Part shown: piece after piece, positions 1 through 9,227 of the stretch | Layout of the letters: each line of letters opens with the position of its first letter | How positions within the stretch are numbered: position 1 is the first letter of the stretch | Assembly (NCBI GenBank): GCA_023391695.1 | Contig: JAEWAK010000051.1 | Location: 1-64,000 of the forward strand | Length of the DNA stretch: 64,000 nucleotides | Reading direction: 5' to 3' | From: Bacillota bacterium | GTDB lineage: Bacteria; Bacillota; Clostridia; Lachnospirales; Lachnospiraceae | Notes under the pieces: model-generated | Told to the model about the DNA's origin: nothing | The model's database searches: none | What the model saw: only the letters and a program-made list of their open reading frames with translations | Made by a program: the position numbers and the translations under genes

Positions 1-40
1 GTGGAGCTGACCAATACTAATAGGTCGAGGGCTTGACCAA
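1..40 (+). rRNA. 23S ribosomal RNA, 3' end (partial)
   Basis: The first bases carry the highly conserved 3' terminus of bacterial 23S rRNA, including ACTAATAGGTCGAGGGCTTG. The gene enters from the left edge and is transcribed rightward. The exact mature end cannot be fixed from sequence alone; the following 95 bases look like processing-stem and spacer sequence. No 5S rRNA follows before the terminator at 137-167. Confidence 0.95.
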
Positions 41-136
41 AGAAGGAAACTTCCTGGGTGATTTCAGAATCATTCAGTCAGGTCGGAAGATTTAAATATA
101 GATGATGGAATTCATGTGTGGTTTTGAGGATATAAG

Positions 137-167
137 AAAAAGTTACCTGTATCGGGTAACTTTTTTT
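137..167 (+). terminator. Rho-independent terminator of the rRNA operon
   Basis: An 11-bp stem (AAAAAGTTACC with GGGTAACTTTTT) with a six-base loop is followed by a T run. It lies about 100 bases after the 23S rRNA end and closes the operon. Confidence 0.9.
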
Positions 168-239
168 GTGTTTAGATTTAAACTTTATTTGATATAAATC
201 CAATCTTGTAACAAGAGTTCACTTCTTAAAATTCTAATT

Positions 240-301
240 AATGAAAAATTCCAATAATGAAAAATTCCAATTAATGAAAAATTTCAATTAATAATGAAAA
301 G
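240..301 (+). repeat. AT-rich short tandem repeat, about 16 bp unit
   Basis: The unit AATGAAAAATTCCAAT occurs at about 240, 256 and 273, with a partial fourth copy at 293. Spacing is 16-20 bp. The surrounding stretch 168-526 is AT-rich and shows no gene; apart from this repeat and possible weak promoter-like sequence near 413-445 nothing is recognisable. Confidence 0.6.
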
Positions 302-526
302 CTGAGATCAGGCAGAATAATCCAATCAAAATAAATAAAAGATTAATGAAGATATTACAAATATCTTATTTATTATAAATTCTATATAAAGTATCGAAAA
401 AATAGGATAAAGTTAGTGACAATTTCAACAAAATATGATAATCTAATAATGGAAATATTAGTAAAAACAACATAAAACACATAAAAAGTAAATGATACTG
501 GTTAATGTAAATTAAAATCAATTTAA

Positions 527-592
527 CCTAACAAGGAATCTCCCGCCCGGTCGGCGGAAGTTAGACTTAACTTTTCAGTGGCGGCCGGACCA
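527..592 (+). promoter_or_regulatory. Conserved leader motif (family L, copy A)
   Basis: The sequence CAAGGA, then TCTCCCGCC, a GGCGGAAG complement that can form a hairpin, and ACTTAACTTTTCAG followed by GGCGGCCGG precede the sensor kinase gene by about 50 bases. A closely similar arrangement occurs at 39391-39475 and a partial one at 37479-37570, each just upstream of a gene. CTCCCGCC could pair either with GGCGGAAG or in part with the later GGCGG, so alternative folds are possible. The function is unknown; a cis-acting RNA is inferred. Confidence 0.45.
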
Positions 593-643
593 TATACTCT
601 TAACATTTTTACATAAATATATAAAGAAAAAGGATACTTTAAT

Positions 644-2455
644 ATGAAACAGAATAGAATAATAAAAAAATTTTTATCCTTGAATTTATTCAAGAAAATT
701 ATAATAATGCTGCTCTTAATCTCTATTCTTCCTATTATCTTGATTCAATTTATTTCATATAAAATAAGTACTTCGACAATAGAAAAACAGACCAAGGAAT
801 TAATAACGGCAAATCTCAGGCAGTCAAGCAACAGTGTGGAAGAGTTTTTTCATGCATACGATAAAATCATTTTGGATATGTATACAGACAGCAGCTACAT
901 TGACAATTTAAAGTACATCAATGTATGGGATTCCAAAAATTATTATACCGCAAAACACCAGATTGAGGAGAAGCTTGAAAACATTGTATATGTGTATCCG
1001 GAGATATTAGGTATAGCAATCGTAGGTTTAAACGGAGATGCCACCTTTTATGATACGGTTACTTTATCCGGTGTGGATAGTTTTTGTTTTGATGTTAATA
1101 ATTTAAGGACAAATGATATGTTTAAAGATTCCCTGTCCGTAAAGCATGCCATCTACTCCAATACAATCCATAAATGGGACAAAAATTACGGAGAAAAAAA
1201 TTATTTCTACATAGCCCACCAGTTGACGGACTTTAATAATTATGAAGACGGACCTGTTGGAAGTATTATAATATGCGTGGATGAAAGTGCACTGCGCAAT
1301 GTTTACTCGGCAGGAATGGAATTTAATTCAAACCTTACTTTTCTGATCAATCAGGAGGGGGATATCATATCTTTTCCGATTGATACCTATGTGGGGATAA
1401 ATTTATACGAAGGTTTTGGTGGCATCAGTATGGAAGAAGCAACGAAAAACTTTTTTAACAGCCATGAATTCATGAATTCCAAAAGACTGGAAGTACATAC
1501 AAGCAGTATTAAAGACGGGACATTTATCCTTATTAATGTACAGAACCTGACTTATGCCTTAAAAAATGTGGAATACATATCAATGATCATTATTCTGATT
1601 GGCTGCTTGGTGGGAATGGGGTGTATTTTGCTTTCCATGTCCTTTGCCGAAAGCACGGATAAAGCGGTGAAAAAGATAATACATGCCATGGGGAAAGCAG
1701 ATCAGGGTGACGTAGATGTCCGGATATCCTTAGAAGGCAACGACGAATTTGCACGGATCGCCAGCCATTTTAACACCATGATCCTTAAGATTAAAAAATC
1801 CAATCAGCAGGAAAAGGAAGCGCTGGTACGGGAGAAAAATGCGGAAATTAAATCACTGGAAGCGCAGATTAATCCCCACTTTCTCTACAATACATTAGAT
1901 GCGATTAATTGGGTTGCCATTGAACATGAAGAATTTCATATCAGTAAAATGCTGATCAATTTGGCGGCCATACTAAGATACAGTATCCAAAAACGCAATG
2001 AAATCGTAACGATTCAGGAAGAACTGGAAAATCTGAAAAGATACATCTATCTCCAGCAGCAGCGGTTTGATTATTCTTTCCAAAGTATGATTCATCTTGA
2101 CGATACGGTGAAAAATTGTAAAATACACAAACTGTTAATTCAGCCACTGATTGAAAATACCATTGTGCATGGTTTTCCGGGGAATACGGGCCAGGATGAG
2201 ATTCATATCCTGATACAAAAGAAATCGGACAGTTACATACAAATCCAGGTTCAGGATAACGGAAAGGGCATGACTGGGAAACTGACTGAAATATTTAACA
2301 ATTATGATTATAAAAAAGATAAGATTGAAACAAGTATCGGGGTCAGGAATGTTATAACGCGTATTAAATTATATTATGGGGAGAATGGTTATTTTCACGT
2401 GGATTCAAGTGAATTGGGAACGACAGTTACTATTTTGATTCCTTATGAAATCTAA
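644..2455 (+). CDS. YesM-type sensor histidine kinase
   Basis: Membrane two-component kinase of the YesM class, which usually senses extracellular sugars or oligosaccharides. Transmembrane segments lie near residues 18-40 and 307-332, enclosing a sensor region of about 265 residues. A HAMP-like linker follows. The His-kinase box has EAQINPHFLYNTLDAIN with the phosphoacceptor His near residue 412. The ATP-binding domain shows the N box (PLIENTIVHG, about 500) and G box (DNGKGM, about 537). The start has an AAAGGA site upstream. It heads a three-gene set with the YesN regulator at 2506 and a solute-binding protein at 4021. The ligand cannot be read from the sequence. Confidence 0.93.
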   Translation: MKQNRIIKKFLSLNLFKKIIIMLLLISILPIILIQFISYKISTSTIEKQTKELITANLRQSSNSVEEFFHAYDKIILDMYTDSSYIDNLKYINVWDSKNYYTAKHQIEEKLENIVYVYPEILGIAIVGLNGDATFYDTVTLSGVDSFCFDVNNLRTNDMFKDSLSVKHAIYSNTIHKWDKNYGEKNYFYIAHQLTDFNNYEDGPVGSIIICVDESALRNVYSAGMEFNSNLTFLINQEGDIISFPIDTYVGINLYEGFGGISMEEATKNFFNSHEFMNSKRLEVHTSSIKDGTFILINVQNLTYALKNVEYISMIIILIGCLVGMGCILLSMSFAESTDKAVKKIIHAMGKADQGDVDVRISLEGNDEFARIASHFNTMILKIKKSNQQEKEALVREKNAEIKSLEAQINPHFLYNTLDAINWVAIEHEEFHISKMLINLAAILRYSIQKRNEIVTIQEELENLKRYIYLQQQRFDYSFQSMIHLDDTVKNCKIHKLLIQPLIENTIVHGFPGNTGQDEIHILIQKKSDSYIQIQVQDNGKGMTGKLTEIFNNYDYKKDKIETSIGVRNVITRIKLYYGENGYFHVDSSELGTTVTILIPYEI

Positions 2456-2505
2456 GTTGAATCAGAGAGTTTTTCTACAAAATTTATATTAGCTGGAGGA
2501 GTTTT

Positions 2506-4017
2506 ATGCGGATTGTAATTGTGGAAGATGAACCCAAAACAAAGGAAGGCTTAGTCAATATTATAACCAAGTTTACCGACAATGAAATATGCGGTATTGC
2601 TTCCGATGGATTAGAAGGAATTAAATTAATCAAAGCGTTAAAGCCGGATTTAATCATATCCGATATCCAGATGCCGGGAATGGACGGTTTAACCATGCTT
2701 AGCAGGCTGGAGGAAGAGGGTATAATGTTTTACGCGTTAATACTAACTGGTTATTCTTCCTTTGACTATGTCAGAACTGCCCTGCATTTAGGAGTCATTG
2801 ATTATGTATTAAAACCGGTGGATATTGAAAATTTTATATCCGTTTTAACGGATACGGAAACTAAGATAAGAAAAGAGAAGCTGGAGAAAATCACTACCGG
2901 CCAGTTAATTTGGAGTTTAATGACCTGTGAACCGGAAGCAAAAGAGCAATTGAAGCATCAGCTTTCCAACCTGTTACAGGCAAATGAAAGAATGCAGATT
3001 ACCTTATTTCTTGTCAAACCGAACAGTCTGGATAAGGAAACCGTCGGGGAAATGGTACATTGCATTAAGGACAAAATGAATTCCTTATGTATCATGAATT
3101 ACCATGTGGTCCACCTGTCTTTTGATTTTGGAATTCTTGTACTTATTGTGGATACGGAAAAGAACAGGCATTTAAATAACTTGTTTCAGACGCATGTATT
3201 ACCGGGCCTGAACCGGGTCGGAGGGTGCTATTGCAGTTATACTTCCATTCTGGGGCTGAATCATCTGGAGGAAGCCATTATGGAGTTAAAAGGATTATTT
3301 AAATATACTTTTACCTGCGGCAGGGAAGTTATTCTGGATAAGGAAATGGTTGAAAGCCTTGCATTTGTACCCATTGATTATCCCTTGGATCTGGAAAACC
3401 GTATCCGTAAGGATATTATAGGCGGTAATTATGAAAAGGCACTGAAAGCCGGAGAAAAATTTAAAGAAACCATTATAGAAAGCAAGGGAAGCCCTGAACT
3501 TATCAGAGAGTATACTGCAAGGTTTTCCTCCAGTATTTATAATATTTCAAAAGAATATAATAACCGGACAGAGCCGAAATTGATATTCCACTACTTTATC
3601 AATAATATTATTGAAAGCAAAACAAAATCCGAACTGATCTTAAACTACGAAAAAATATTGCATAGCATACTGACCGGTAAGGATGAACAGATGGATATTG
3701 ATAATTTAACCGTACTCAAAGTAATTAATTTTATCAGGGATAATTACAGTAAAGATATTACCCTGACGGAAGCAGCTTCCTTAGTTGGCGTCACCCCGGA
3801 ATACTTAAGTAAATTATTTAACCAGAAAATAAATGTTAATTTTGTGGTATTTTTAAGAAACTTCCGGATCAGCATGGCTAAGCGGATGATTCTTTCCGGG
3901 AAATACCGGATACAGGAAGTTGCGGAACAGGTTGGATTTAAGGACCCAAAATATTTTAACAAAGTATTTAAATCTGTATGCGGTATCTCGCCGTCAGAGT
4001 ATAAGAAGGTGATTTAA
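2506..4017 (+). CDS. YesN-type response regulator, AraC family
   Basis: Cytoplasmic transcription factor and partner of the kinase at 644. The N-terminal receiver domain (residues 1-120) has the acidic pair E7/D8, phosphoacceptor Asp53 (IISDIQMPG), Thr81 and Lys103 (YVLKPVD). A long middle region of about 280 residues links to a C-terminal AraC double helix-turn-helix (about 400-503) ending in the typical VGFKDPKYFNKVFK and GISPSEYKK motifs. The ribosome site GGAGG precedes ATG 2506. Targets are not visible; the ABC transporter genes beginning at 5771 and 12198 are plausible but unproven. Confidence 0.93.
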   Translation: MRIVIVEDEPKTKEGLVNIITKFTDNEICGIASDGLEGIKLIKALKPDLIISDIQMPGMDGLTMLSRLEEEGIMFYALILTGYSSFDYVRTALHLGVIDYVLKPVDIENFISVLTDTETKIRKEKLEKITTGQLIWSLMTCEPEAKEQLKHQLSNLLQANERMQITLFLVKPNSLDKETVGEMVHCIKDKMNSLCIMNYHVVHLSFDFGILVLIVDTEKNRHLNNLFQTHVLPGLNRVGGCYCSYTSILGLNHLEEAIMELKGLFKYTFTCGREVILDKEMVESLAFVPIDYPLDLENRIRKDIIGGNYEKALKAGEKFKETIIESKGSPELIREYTARFSSSIYNISKEYNNRTEPKLIFHYFINNIIESKTKSELILNYEKILHSILTGKDEQMDIDNLTVLKVINFIRDNYSKDITLTEAASLVGVTPEYLSKLFNQKINVNFVVFLRNFRISMAKRMILSGKYRIQEVAEQVGFKDPKYFNKVFKSVCGISPSEYKKVI

Positions 4018-4020
4018 GAA

Positions 4021-5283
4021 ATGAAAATAATCAGATTAACAACGGTATTTCTGACAATAGGAATTATGGTGGCCCTAATGATGATTGCCGGTAATTATTA
4101 TAAGGACAGTGCCCAGAAAGTTCCGGCGGACAGCCGGAAGGAGAAGTTTTTACGAATTTTGGCCCCTTATGAAACAGACACAAACAGTAAAATGTTGCTG
4201 GATCTTGCGGAGCAGTACTCCCGTATAAAAAACAACCCCAAGGTGGAAATCGAGTTTATATCCAAAAATGATTTCAAAAAAGAAATCTGTATGAATTTGG
4301 ACCAGGATCAGTTAGCTGATTTGATTATATGCGACAATTCCATTATGCCTGCGCTGATTAATCTTGCTGTACTCAGAGATTTAAGCGATTATATTGATGA
4401 GACATCTAAAGTATCCCATTATTTTTTAGAGCAGTGGAATAATACCAGAAGTGACGGTAAATATTATGGAATTCCGTTTACCTGTGACCCTTATGTGCTG
4501 ATATGGAATAAGAACTTATTTCATAAAAATAATGTTTCGGTACCCAAAAACTGGGATGATTTAAAAGCAACTGCCAGAAAGGTTCAGGGAGTCGGCATTA
4601 ACGGAATCGGAATCGGGGCAAGACAATCGGAAGAAATAACTGCTTTTTTCATACAACTGCTTTATTCAACAGGGGGATCCATCCGGGAAATTAACGGTGA
4701 AGGAGGTATGAAAGTATTCGAGTTACTTGATTATCTGAAAAGAAATAAGCTGATCCCTGTGGAATGTATTAATTGGAATCAGCTGGATTTAACCAATAAG
4801 TTTATAAATGGTGAAATTGCGATGATGATTAATAATCTCAGTGCCTTATCGGTTATAAAATCCGGCAGCATTGATTTTCAGGTAGGAGTTGCGGCAGTTC
4901 CGTTTGAAAAGAAAGAAAATTATATGTTTCACGGTAAAAATATAGGTATTTCGATTACTGCGGATTATGAAGCTTCCATTCAATTTCTCGACTATATAAC
5001 ACAGAAAAGCATAGTAAGGCAGATTGCAGATGCTACGGAAACCATACCTGTACAAGTGGATGTTGACTATAATTTTGAAGATGACGGATACGTGATTAGC
5101 AAGGAGATTATTAGAAAGCAGAAAGAGCACGGAATAGCCAAGAGTTCACTAAATTCCTGGTTTGATATTTCAGCTGCCATATCAGATGGGATTTACCAGT
5201 TAATCAGTGAAACAGATCCGTCCATTAAAAATATAGCAGATACCATGCAGGATAAAGTAAGGATAGCAATTATAGAAAATTGA
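4021..5283 (+). CDS. Membrane-anchored family 1 extracellular solute-binding protein
   Basis: Begins three bases after the YesN stop codon, so it is probably co-translated with the two-component pair. Residues 5-24 form one hydrophobic segment, but no lipobox cysteine follows, so it is likely held by an uncleaved N-terminal anchor or secreted rather than lipidated. The remaining roughly 390 residues resemble carbohydrate-binding proteins of ABC transporters, for example the YGIPFTCDPYVLIWNKNLF stretch typical of the family. No permease or ATPase follows before the terminator at 5414. The context suggests a sensing accessory that presents ligand to the kinase; this role is an inference. Confidence 0.82.
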   Translation: MKIIRLTTVFLTIGIMVALMMIAGNYYKDSAQKVPADSRKEKFLRILAPYETDTNSKMLLDLAEQYSRIKNNPKVEIEFISKNDFKKEICMNLDQDQLADLIICDNSIMPALINLAVLRDLSDYIDETSKVSHYFLEQWNNTRSDGKYYGIPFTCDPYVLIWNKNLFHKNNVSVPKNWDDLKATARKVQGVGINGIGIGARQSEEITAFFIQLLYSTGGSIREINGEGGMKVFELLDYLKRNKLIPVECINWNQLDLTNKFINGEIAMMINNLSALSVIKSGSIDFQVGVAAVPFEKKENYMFHGKNIGISITADYEASIQFLDYITQKSIVRQIADATETIPVQVDVDYNFEDDGYVISKEIIRKQKEHGIAKSSLNSWFDISAAISDGIYQLISETDPSIKNIADTMQDKVRIAIIEN

Positions 5284-5413
5284 GATGCCATACACGGAAT
5301 AATTTACAGTGAAGATTAAGTCATATTAAGTGAGATACTTTACCTTTTGATATTTTGAATATCAGGGAAAAGCCTTATGTGTTAAAAATCCGTATTTGAC
5401 AGTATTAAAGTAA

Positions 5414-5460
5414 ACAAAAGCTTGGAACCCCTTGTAAACAGGGCAATCCAAGCTTTTGTT
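5414..5460 (+). terminator. Terminator of the kinase-regulator-binding protein operon
   Basis: A 13-bp perfect stem, ACAAAAGCTTGGA with TCCAAGCTTTTGT, has a short inner CCC/GGG pairing. T residues of the 3' arm provide the U-rich part. It lies 130 bases after the stop codon at 5283. A possible 60-residue reading frame across this hairpin (5422-5604) has no family resemblance and is not called. Confidence 0.8.
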
Positions 5461-5758
5461 ATGCAATGGAAAACAGTTATTAATGTTTCTGTATATTCGT
5501 ATTTTCAAAATTTTCTTTATCTGTTTATTACGAAATATCTTACAGCCAGCCCGACCGAAAACTTCATGCAGTATATCCGTCTGATTGGTTCTTGTATAAG
5601 TTAGAATATAATCCTTCCCCCTTTATCTGAAAAATTCATGTTCCTTTATTCATAAATAAGGTAGATTAATAATTTACTCCATTATTAAAAATTTGGAATT
5701 TTAGGAAAAGTCCTTAAATGTTAAGATGAAAAAGTAACAGATAGATAAATTCTATTAT
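5461..5758. other. Non-coding spacer, nothing recognised
   Basis: About 300 bases of AT-rich sequence between the terminator and the ribosome binding site of the next operon. It must hold the promoter of the transporter operon, but no convincing -35/-10 pair could be picked out. Confidence 0.4.
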
Positions 5759-5770
5759 AGGAGGTTTTAT

Positions 5771-7762
5771 ATGAAAAAGGTATTGCGTACAAAGCTGGCA
5801 TATGTTGTAGCTCTCGCTCTTCTGGCTACCATGCTTGCAGGCTGTGGAAGTGCGAAGAACACGACAACCGGGACGGAGACTGCTGATTTGACAGGTAAAA
5901 CGGAGGCTGATACGGGGGCTAAATCAGAACCTGCTCCATCGGGGGAGATGACGGAGGTCGGAACTCCGAGAACCGAAACACTTATAGTTGAATGCCAGTC
6001 TCCTACCGACACACCGGGACAGTTTAATTCCTATATGCAGGGAACTACCATGGGCTTTGGTATTCATCAGCTTATGTCGGCCATGATGTGGGAGATCGAT
6101 ACTATAAAAGGTGAGCAATTCGGGGAAGTTGCGGAAGGTATGCCCGAATCAAATGCTGATTTTACCGAGCATACGGTTAAGATTCGTCAGGGTATTAAGT
6201 GGTCTGACGGGGAGGACTTAAATGCTGACGATGTTGCATTTACATTTAACATGATCATGACTAACCCTGGTATAACACAGAATGCCTATTACAATCAGGT
6301 ATTCAAATCTGTTGAGAAAGTAGACGACTATACTGTTAAGTTTGTTACAAAGGAGTCTTTTCCCCGTTTGGCACAAAAATTCGGTGTTACCATCTGGGGT
6401 AATGATTTAAGGATCGTTCCTGAGCACATCTACTCAAAGCAGACTGATGTTACACAGTTCAAGGATTCGGAGCCTGTCGTTGCCGGTCCATATACGGTAA
6501 AGGCATATGACGAATTAGGAAAATGGATTCTGTACGAACGCCGTGAAGACTGGAAGTCCAGCACGGTAGGAGTTGTGACAGGAAAACAGCCTCAGGCTAA
6601 ATACGTATGGTTCAGGAATCTTGGCGATGATACTTCCCGCCAAATGAGTCTTATCAATAACGAAGTTGATATTCTTTGCGAAGTTACACCGGAAATGCTG
6701 GAAGTAATGACTGCACAGAACCCGAATATCGCATGCTGGTACAAAGATTTTCCTTATGCTACGAGTGATGATCCCTGCTCAAAAGGTCTGCTTTTCTCCA
6801 TGGGTAAAGGAGCTCCCTATGACAACAAGGATTTCCGTTGGGGTATTGCACTTGCTATGAATTTTGACGAGATATCACAGAATATATTTGACGGTGTAGG
6901 CCGTTCTTCACCGTTCCCGGTAATTACAAACACAAGCGCTGCTCAGGAGCTGTATGTTAAGCCTATACTTTCATGGCTTCAAGATTTCAAACTTGATCTG
7001 GGAGATGGTACTGCAGTGAAGCCTTTCGACGATGGTTATGCTGAGAGAATCGCAGGAGTTCTCAGGGATAAAGGCTATGATATTCCCACAGATCACGATA
7101 CATTAATTGATATGTTTGGTGTAGGCTGCTGGAAATACGATCCGGCAGCAGCTGAGAAGCTGCTTATTAAAGCAGGTCTGGAGAAAAAAGCTGATGGCTG
7201 GTATTATAACGGCCAACCGTTCACTTTTAACATGACGTATTTAGCGGATACGGAAGCGCAGGCAGGCCGCGGTACCCAGGCTGCTTATGACCAGCTTACA
7301 AAATTTGGTTTTAAAATCAACCTTGTCAGTGAATCCAGTGCAACCTGGGATACCAATGGTGCTACGGGACAGTTTGATATAGGCGGATACTGGCCTACCG
7401 GTTTCATAACCAAAGATATCTATTCACAGATCAATGGCTGGGATGCCGATCTTATCGTTCCTATCGGGGAGAAAGGTTCCGGTCAGTCAGGCCGTTGGAA
7501 TAATGCCGAAGCGACCAAGATCATCCACGAGCTGGCGAAACTTTCACCGGATGATCCCAAATCCTATGAGCTGGGCCTGGAATTTTTCAAGATAGCGATA
7601 GAAGAACTTCCTTTTATTGGTTTCCACTCCGGTGTTAAGTTCGTTCCGACGAACAGCACATACTGGAATAACTACCCAAGTGCCGACAATCCCTATAATG
7701 GTCCCTGGTGGTGGTGGAGCTGCTTTAAATATATAACAACAGAGATTTCACCGGTTAAGTAA
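5771..7762 (+). CDS. Family 5 ABC transporter substrate-binding lipoprotein (oligopeptide/oligosaccharide)
   Basis: Extracellular binding protein of the Opp/Dpp type (SBP_bac_5). A basic N-terminus and hydrophobic core are followed by the lipobox MLAGC with Cys25, then a Thr/Glu-rich linker to about residue 65. The body contains the family hallmarks of a long two-lobed binder, including VKIRQGIKWSDGEDLNADDV near residues 137-156. At 663 residues it is longer than peptide-binding OppA proteins, as is common for oligosaccharide-binding members in Clostridia. AGGAGG lies 5 bases before ATG. Permeases and ATPases for it follow at 8211-12111. The substrate is uncertain: peptide or oligosaccharide. 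Confidence 0.92.
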   Translation: MKKVLRTKLAYVVALALLATMLAGCGSAKNTTTGTETADLTGKTEADTGAKSEPAPSGEMTEVGTPRTETLIVECQSPTDTPGQFNSYMQGTTMGFGIHQLMSAMMWEIDTIKGEQFGEVAEGMPESNADFTEHTVKIRQGIKWSDGEDLNADDVAFTFNMIMTNPGITQNAYYNQVFKSVEKVDDYTVKFVTKESFPRLAQKFGVTIWGNDLRIVPEHIYSKQTDVTQFKDSEPVVAGPYTVKAYDELGKWILYERREDWKSSTVGVVTGKQPQAKYVWFRNLGDDTSRQMSLINNEVDILCEVTPEMLEVMTAQNPNIACWYKDFPYATSDDPCSKGLLFSMGKGAPYDNKDFRWGIALAMNFDEISQNIFDGVGRSSPFPVITNTSAAQELYVKPILSWLQDFKLDLGDGTAVKPFDDGYAERIAGVLRDKGYDIPTDHDTLIDMFGVGCWKYDPAAAEKLLIKAGLEKKADGWYYNGQPFTFNMTYLADTEAQAGRGTQAAYDQLTKFGFKINLVSESSATWDTNGATGQFDIGGYWPTGFITKDIYSQINGWDADLIVPIGEKGSGQSGRWNNAEATKIIHELAKLSPDDPKSYELGLEFFKIAIEELPFIGFHSGVKFVPTNSTYWNNYPSADNPYNGPWWWWSCFKYITTEISPVK

Positions 7763-7780
7763 AATAAATAAAAATAAAAT

Positions 7781-8120
7781 ACGGTGTTTTTGCTGCCGTA
7801 TATCCGATTACAGGATGCTTTTGTTTCCTACAATATAACTTATCGGAAATTGCTTTTTAAATTTCCGATAAAAGGCGGTGCCTTTCCGCCGTGCATCTGA
7901 CGATAGGAACATGTTTTTGGTTCCTATGGTATAACTTATCGGAAATTGCTTTTAAATTTCCGATAAAAGGCGGTGCCTTTTCCGCCGTGCATCTGACGAT
8001 AGGAAAATGTTTTTGGTTCCTATGGTATAACTTATCGGAAATTGCTTTTCAAATTTCCGATAGAAGGCGTGCTTTTACCGCCTGCATCCGGCTATAGGAA
8101 CATGATTTATGTTCCTACAG
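7781..8120 (+). repeat. Tandem array of 96-bp triple-hairpin units (family P, copy 1)
   Basis: Units begin with TATAACTTATCGG at 7834, 7930 and 8026, so the period is exactly 96 bp; a degenerate partial unit occupies 7781-7833. Units 1 and 2 differ by only about three positions, indicating recent duplication. Each unit carries three inverted repeats: TTATCGGAAATT with AAATTTCCGATAA, GGCGG with CCGCC, and GATAGGAAC with GTTCCTAT. The array fills the gap between the binding-protein gene and the first permease gene. Related copies in the opposite orientation occur at 27286-27400 and 55156-55375. Confidence 0.9.
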
Positions 8121-8130
8121 TATAGTGTTT

Positions 8131-8163
8131 GTTACTGCCTGGTGGCACTCACCGGGCAGTAAC
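8131..8163 (+). terminator. Intercistronic hairpin between binding protein and permease genes
   Basis: GTTACTGCCTGGTG pairs with CACCGGGCAGTAAC apart from one mismatch, with a five-base loop. No T run follows, so it more likely protects or partly attenuates the upstream message than ends transcription completely. It would favour higher expression of the binding protein than of the permeases. Confidence 0.6.
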
Positions 8164-8210
8164 GGCATTTAAGATAAATTAACCCGAATTATAAAAAAGG
8201 AGTGAAGCCG

Positions 8211-9209
8211 TTGAAATTTCGCAAATATTTTGGACTAAGGTTTTTAACCTATTTATTGACCGTGTGGATTGGTATTACTTTTATATTCTTTATACCCCGA
8301 ATGTTTCCTTCCGATCCTGTTGAGAACATGATCGGTCAGATCCAGTCCCGTTCCGGGCAGATGGATCCTGCACAAATGGATGCACTTCGTTCACAGCTCA
8401 GGGTTCAGTTCGGTCTTGAAGGTTCCCTGGCCCAGCAATACGTTACTTTCCTGTGGAAAGGATTGTTACATTTTAATTTTGGGCCTTCTCTGATGAGTTA
8501 TCCCACTCCCGTGGGTGAGATAATCGGCATGTATCTGCCGTACACGCTTTTTCTCTCACTGACAACTACCGTTATTGCCTGGATCATAGGTAATATCATA
8601 GGCCTTCTTGCCGGTTTTAGAAAAAATAAACTATCCTCCAGGATTCTGGAGGGTATAGCCATATGCATATATCCTGTTCCGTATTTTATTATAGCCCTGA
8701 TATTACAGATTGTCTTTGCATTTGTTTTGGGATGGTTTCCGATTCAGACTACGATAAACACCCAGGGCAGTTTTGCGGTTCTGTTTGCTTCGCTCCTTAA
8801 GGCATCGATTCTGCCGGCCCTGGCCATGCTGCTGGTAGGTACAGGCTGGTGGATCATATCCATGAAATCCCTTGCAGGTACAACCTCAGAAGAAGATTTT
8901 GTCCTTTTCGCCCGCTACAGAGGGCTCTCAGAAGGTACAATCGGAACCGGTTACGTATTCAGGAATTCGATTCTGACTCAGGTTACCGCCTTGGCAATGA
9001 GTCTTGGCGGCGTATTCGGCGGTTCTATCATGACGGAGATTGTATTCGGTTATCCGGGAGTCGGTACTCTGGTACAAAAGGCTATTCTGATGTCGGATTA
9101 TAACATGATACTTGGATGTATCACAATTTCTATCGTGGCAATCTCGACTGCAACATTGATCGTGGATCTGATCTACCCGTTTATCGACCCGCGTATTCGA
9201 TACAGTTAA
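8211..9209 (+). CDS. Opp/Dpp-type ABC transporter permease, first subunit (DppB-like)
   Basis: Integral membrane permease of the peptide/oligosaccharide transporter family (BPD_transp_1). It has about six hydrophobic segments, an N-terminal FLPRMFP-like element (FIPRMFPSDP) typical of the DppB/OppB subunit, and a cytoplasmic EAA-type loop near residues 225-240 that contacts the ATPases. TTG at 8211 is chosen because AAGGAG at 8197-8202 lies 8 bases upstream; the GTG at 8202 overlaps that site and is unlikely. It pairs with the permease at 9228. Confidence 0.9.
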   Translation: MKFRKYFGLRFLTYLLTVWIGITFIFFIPRMFPSDPVENMIGQIQSRSGQMDPAQMDALRSQLRVQFGLEGSLAQQYVTFLWKGLLHFNFGPSLMSYPTPVGEIIGMYLPYTLFLSLTTTVIAWIIGNIIGLLAGFRKNKLSSRILEGIAICIYPVPYFIIALILQIVFAFVLGWFPIQTTINTQGSFAVLFASLLKASILPALAMLLVGTGWWIISMKSLAGTTSEEDFVLFARYRGLSEGTIGTGYVFRNSILTQVTALAMSLGGVFGGSIMTEIVFGYPGVGTLVQKAILMSDYNMILGCITISIVAISTATLIVDLIYPFIDPRIRYS

Positions 9210-9227
9210 GAGCAGGAGGTGAAAATT

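Noticed and set aside
5422..5604. Possible 60-residue gene
   Set aside because: It starts inside the terminator hairpin of the previous operon, has no ribosome site and no recognisable motif.
7891..8097. Open frame across the 96-bp repeats giving a repetitive peptide
   Set aside because: The repetition follows the non-coding hairpin units and there is no ribosome site; insertions of single T residues between units would break a real frame.
7781..8120. CRISPR array
   Set aside because: Units are contiguous 96-bp duplications with no unique spacers.
8202..8210. GTG 8202 as start of the DppB-like permease
   Set aside because: It overlaps the AAGGAG ribosome site, which fits TTG 8211 with normal spacing.
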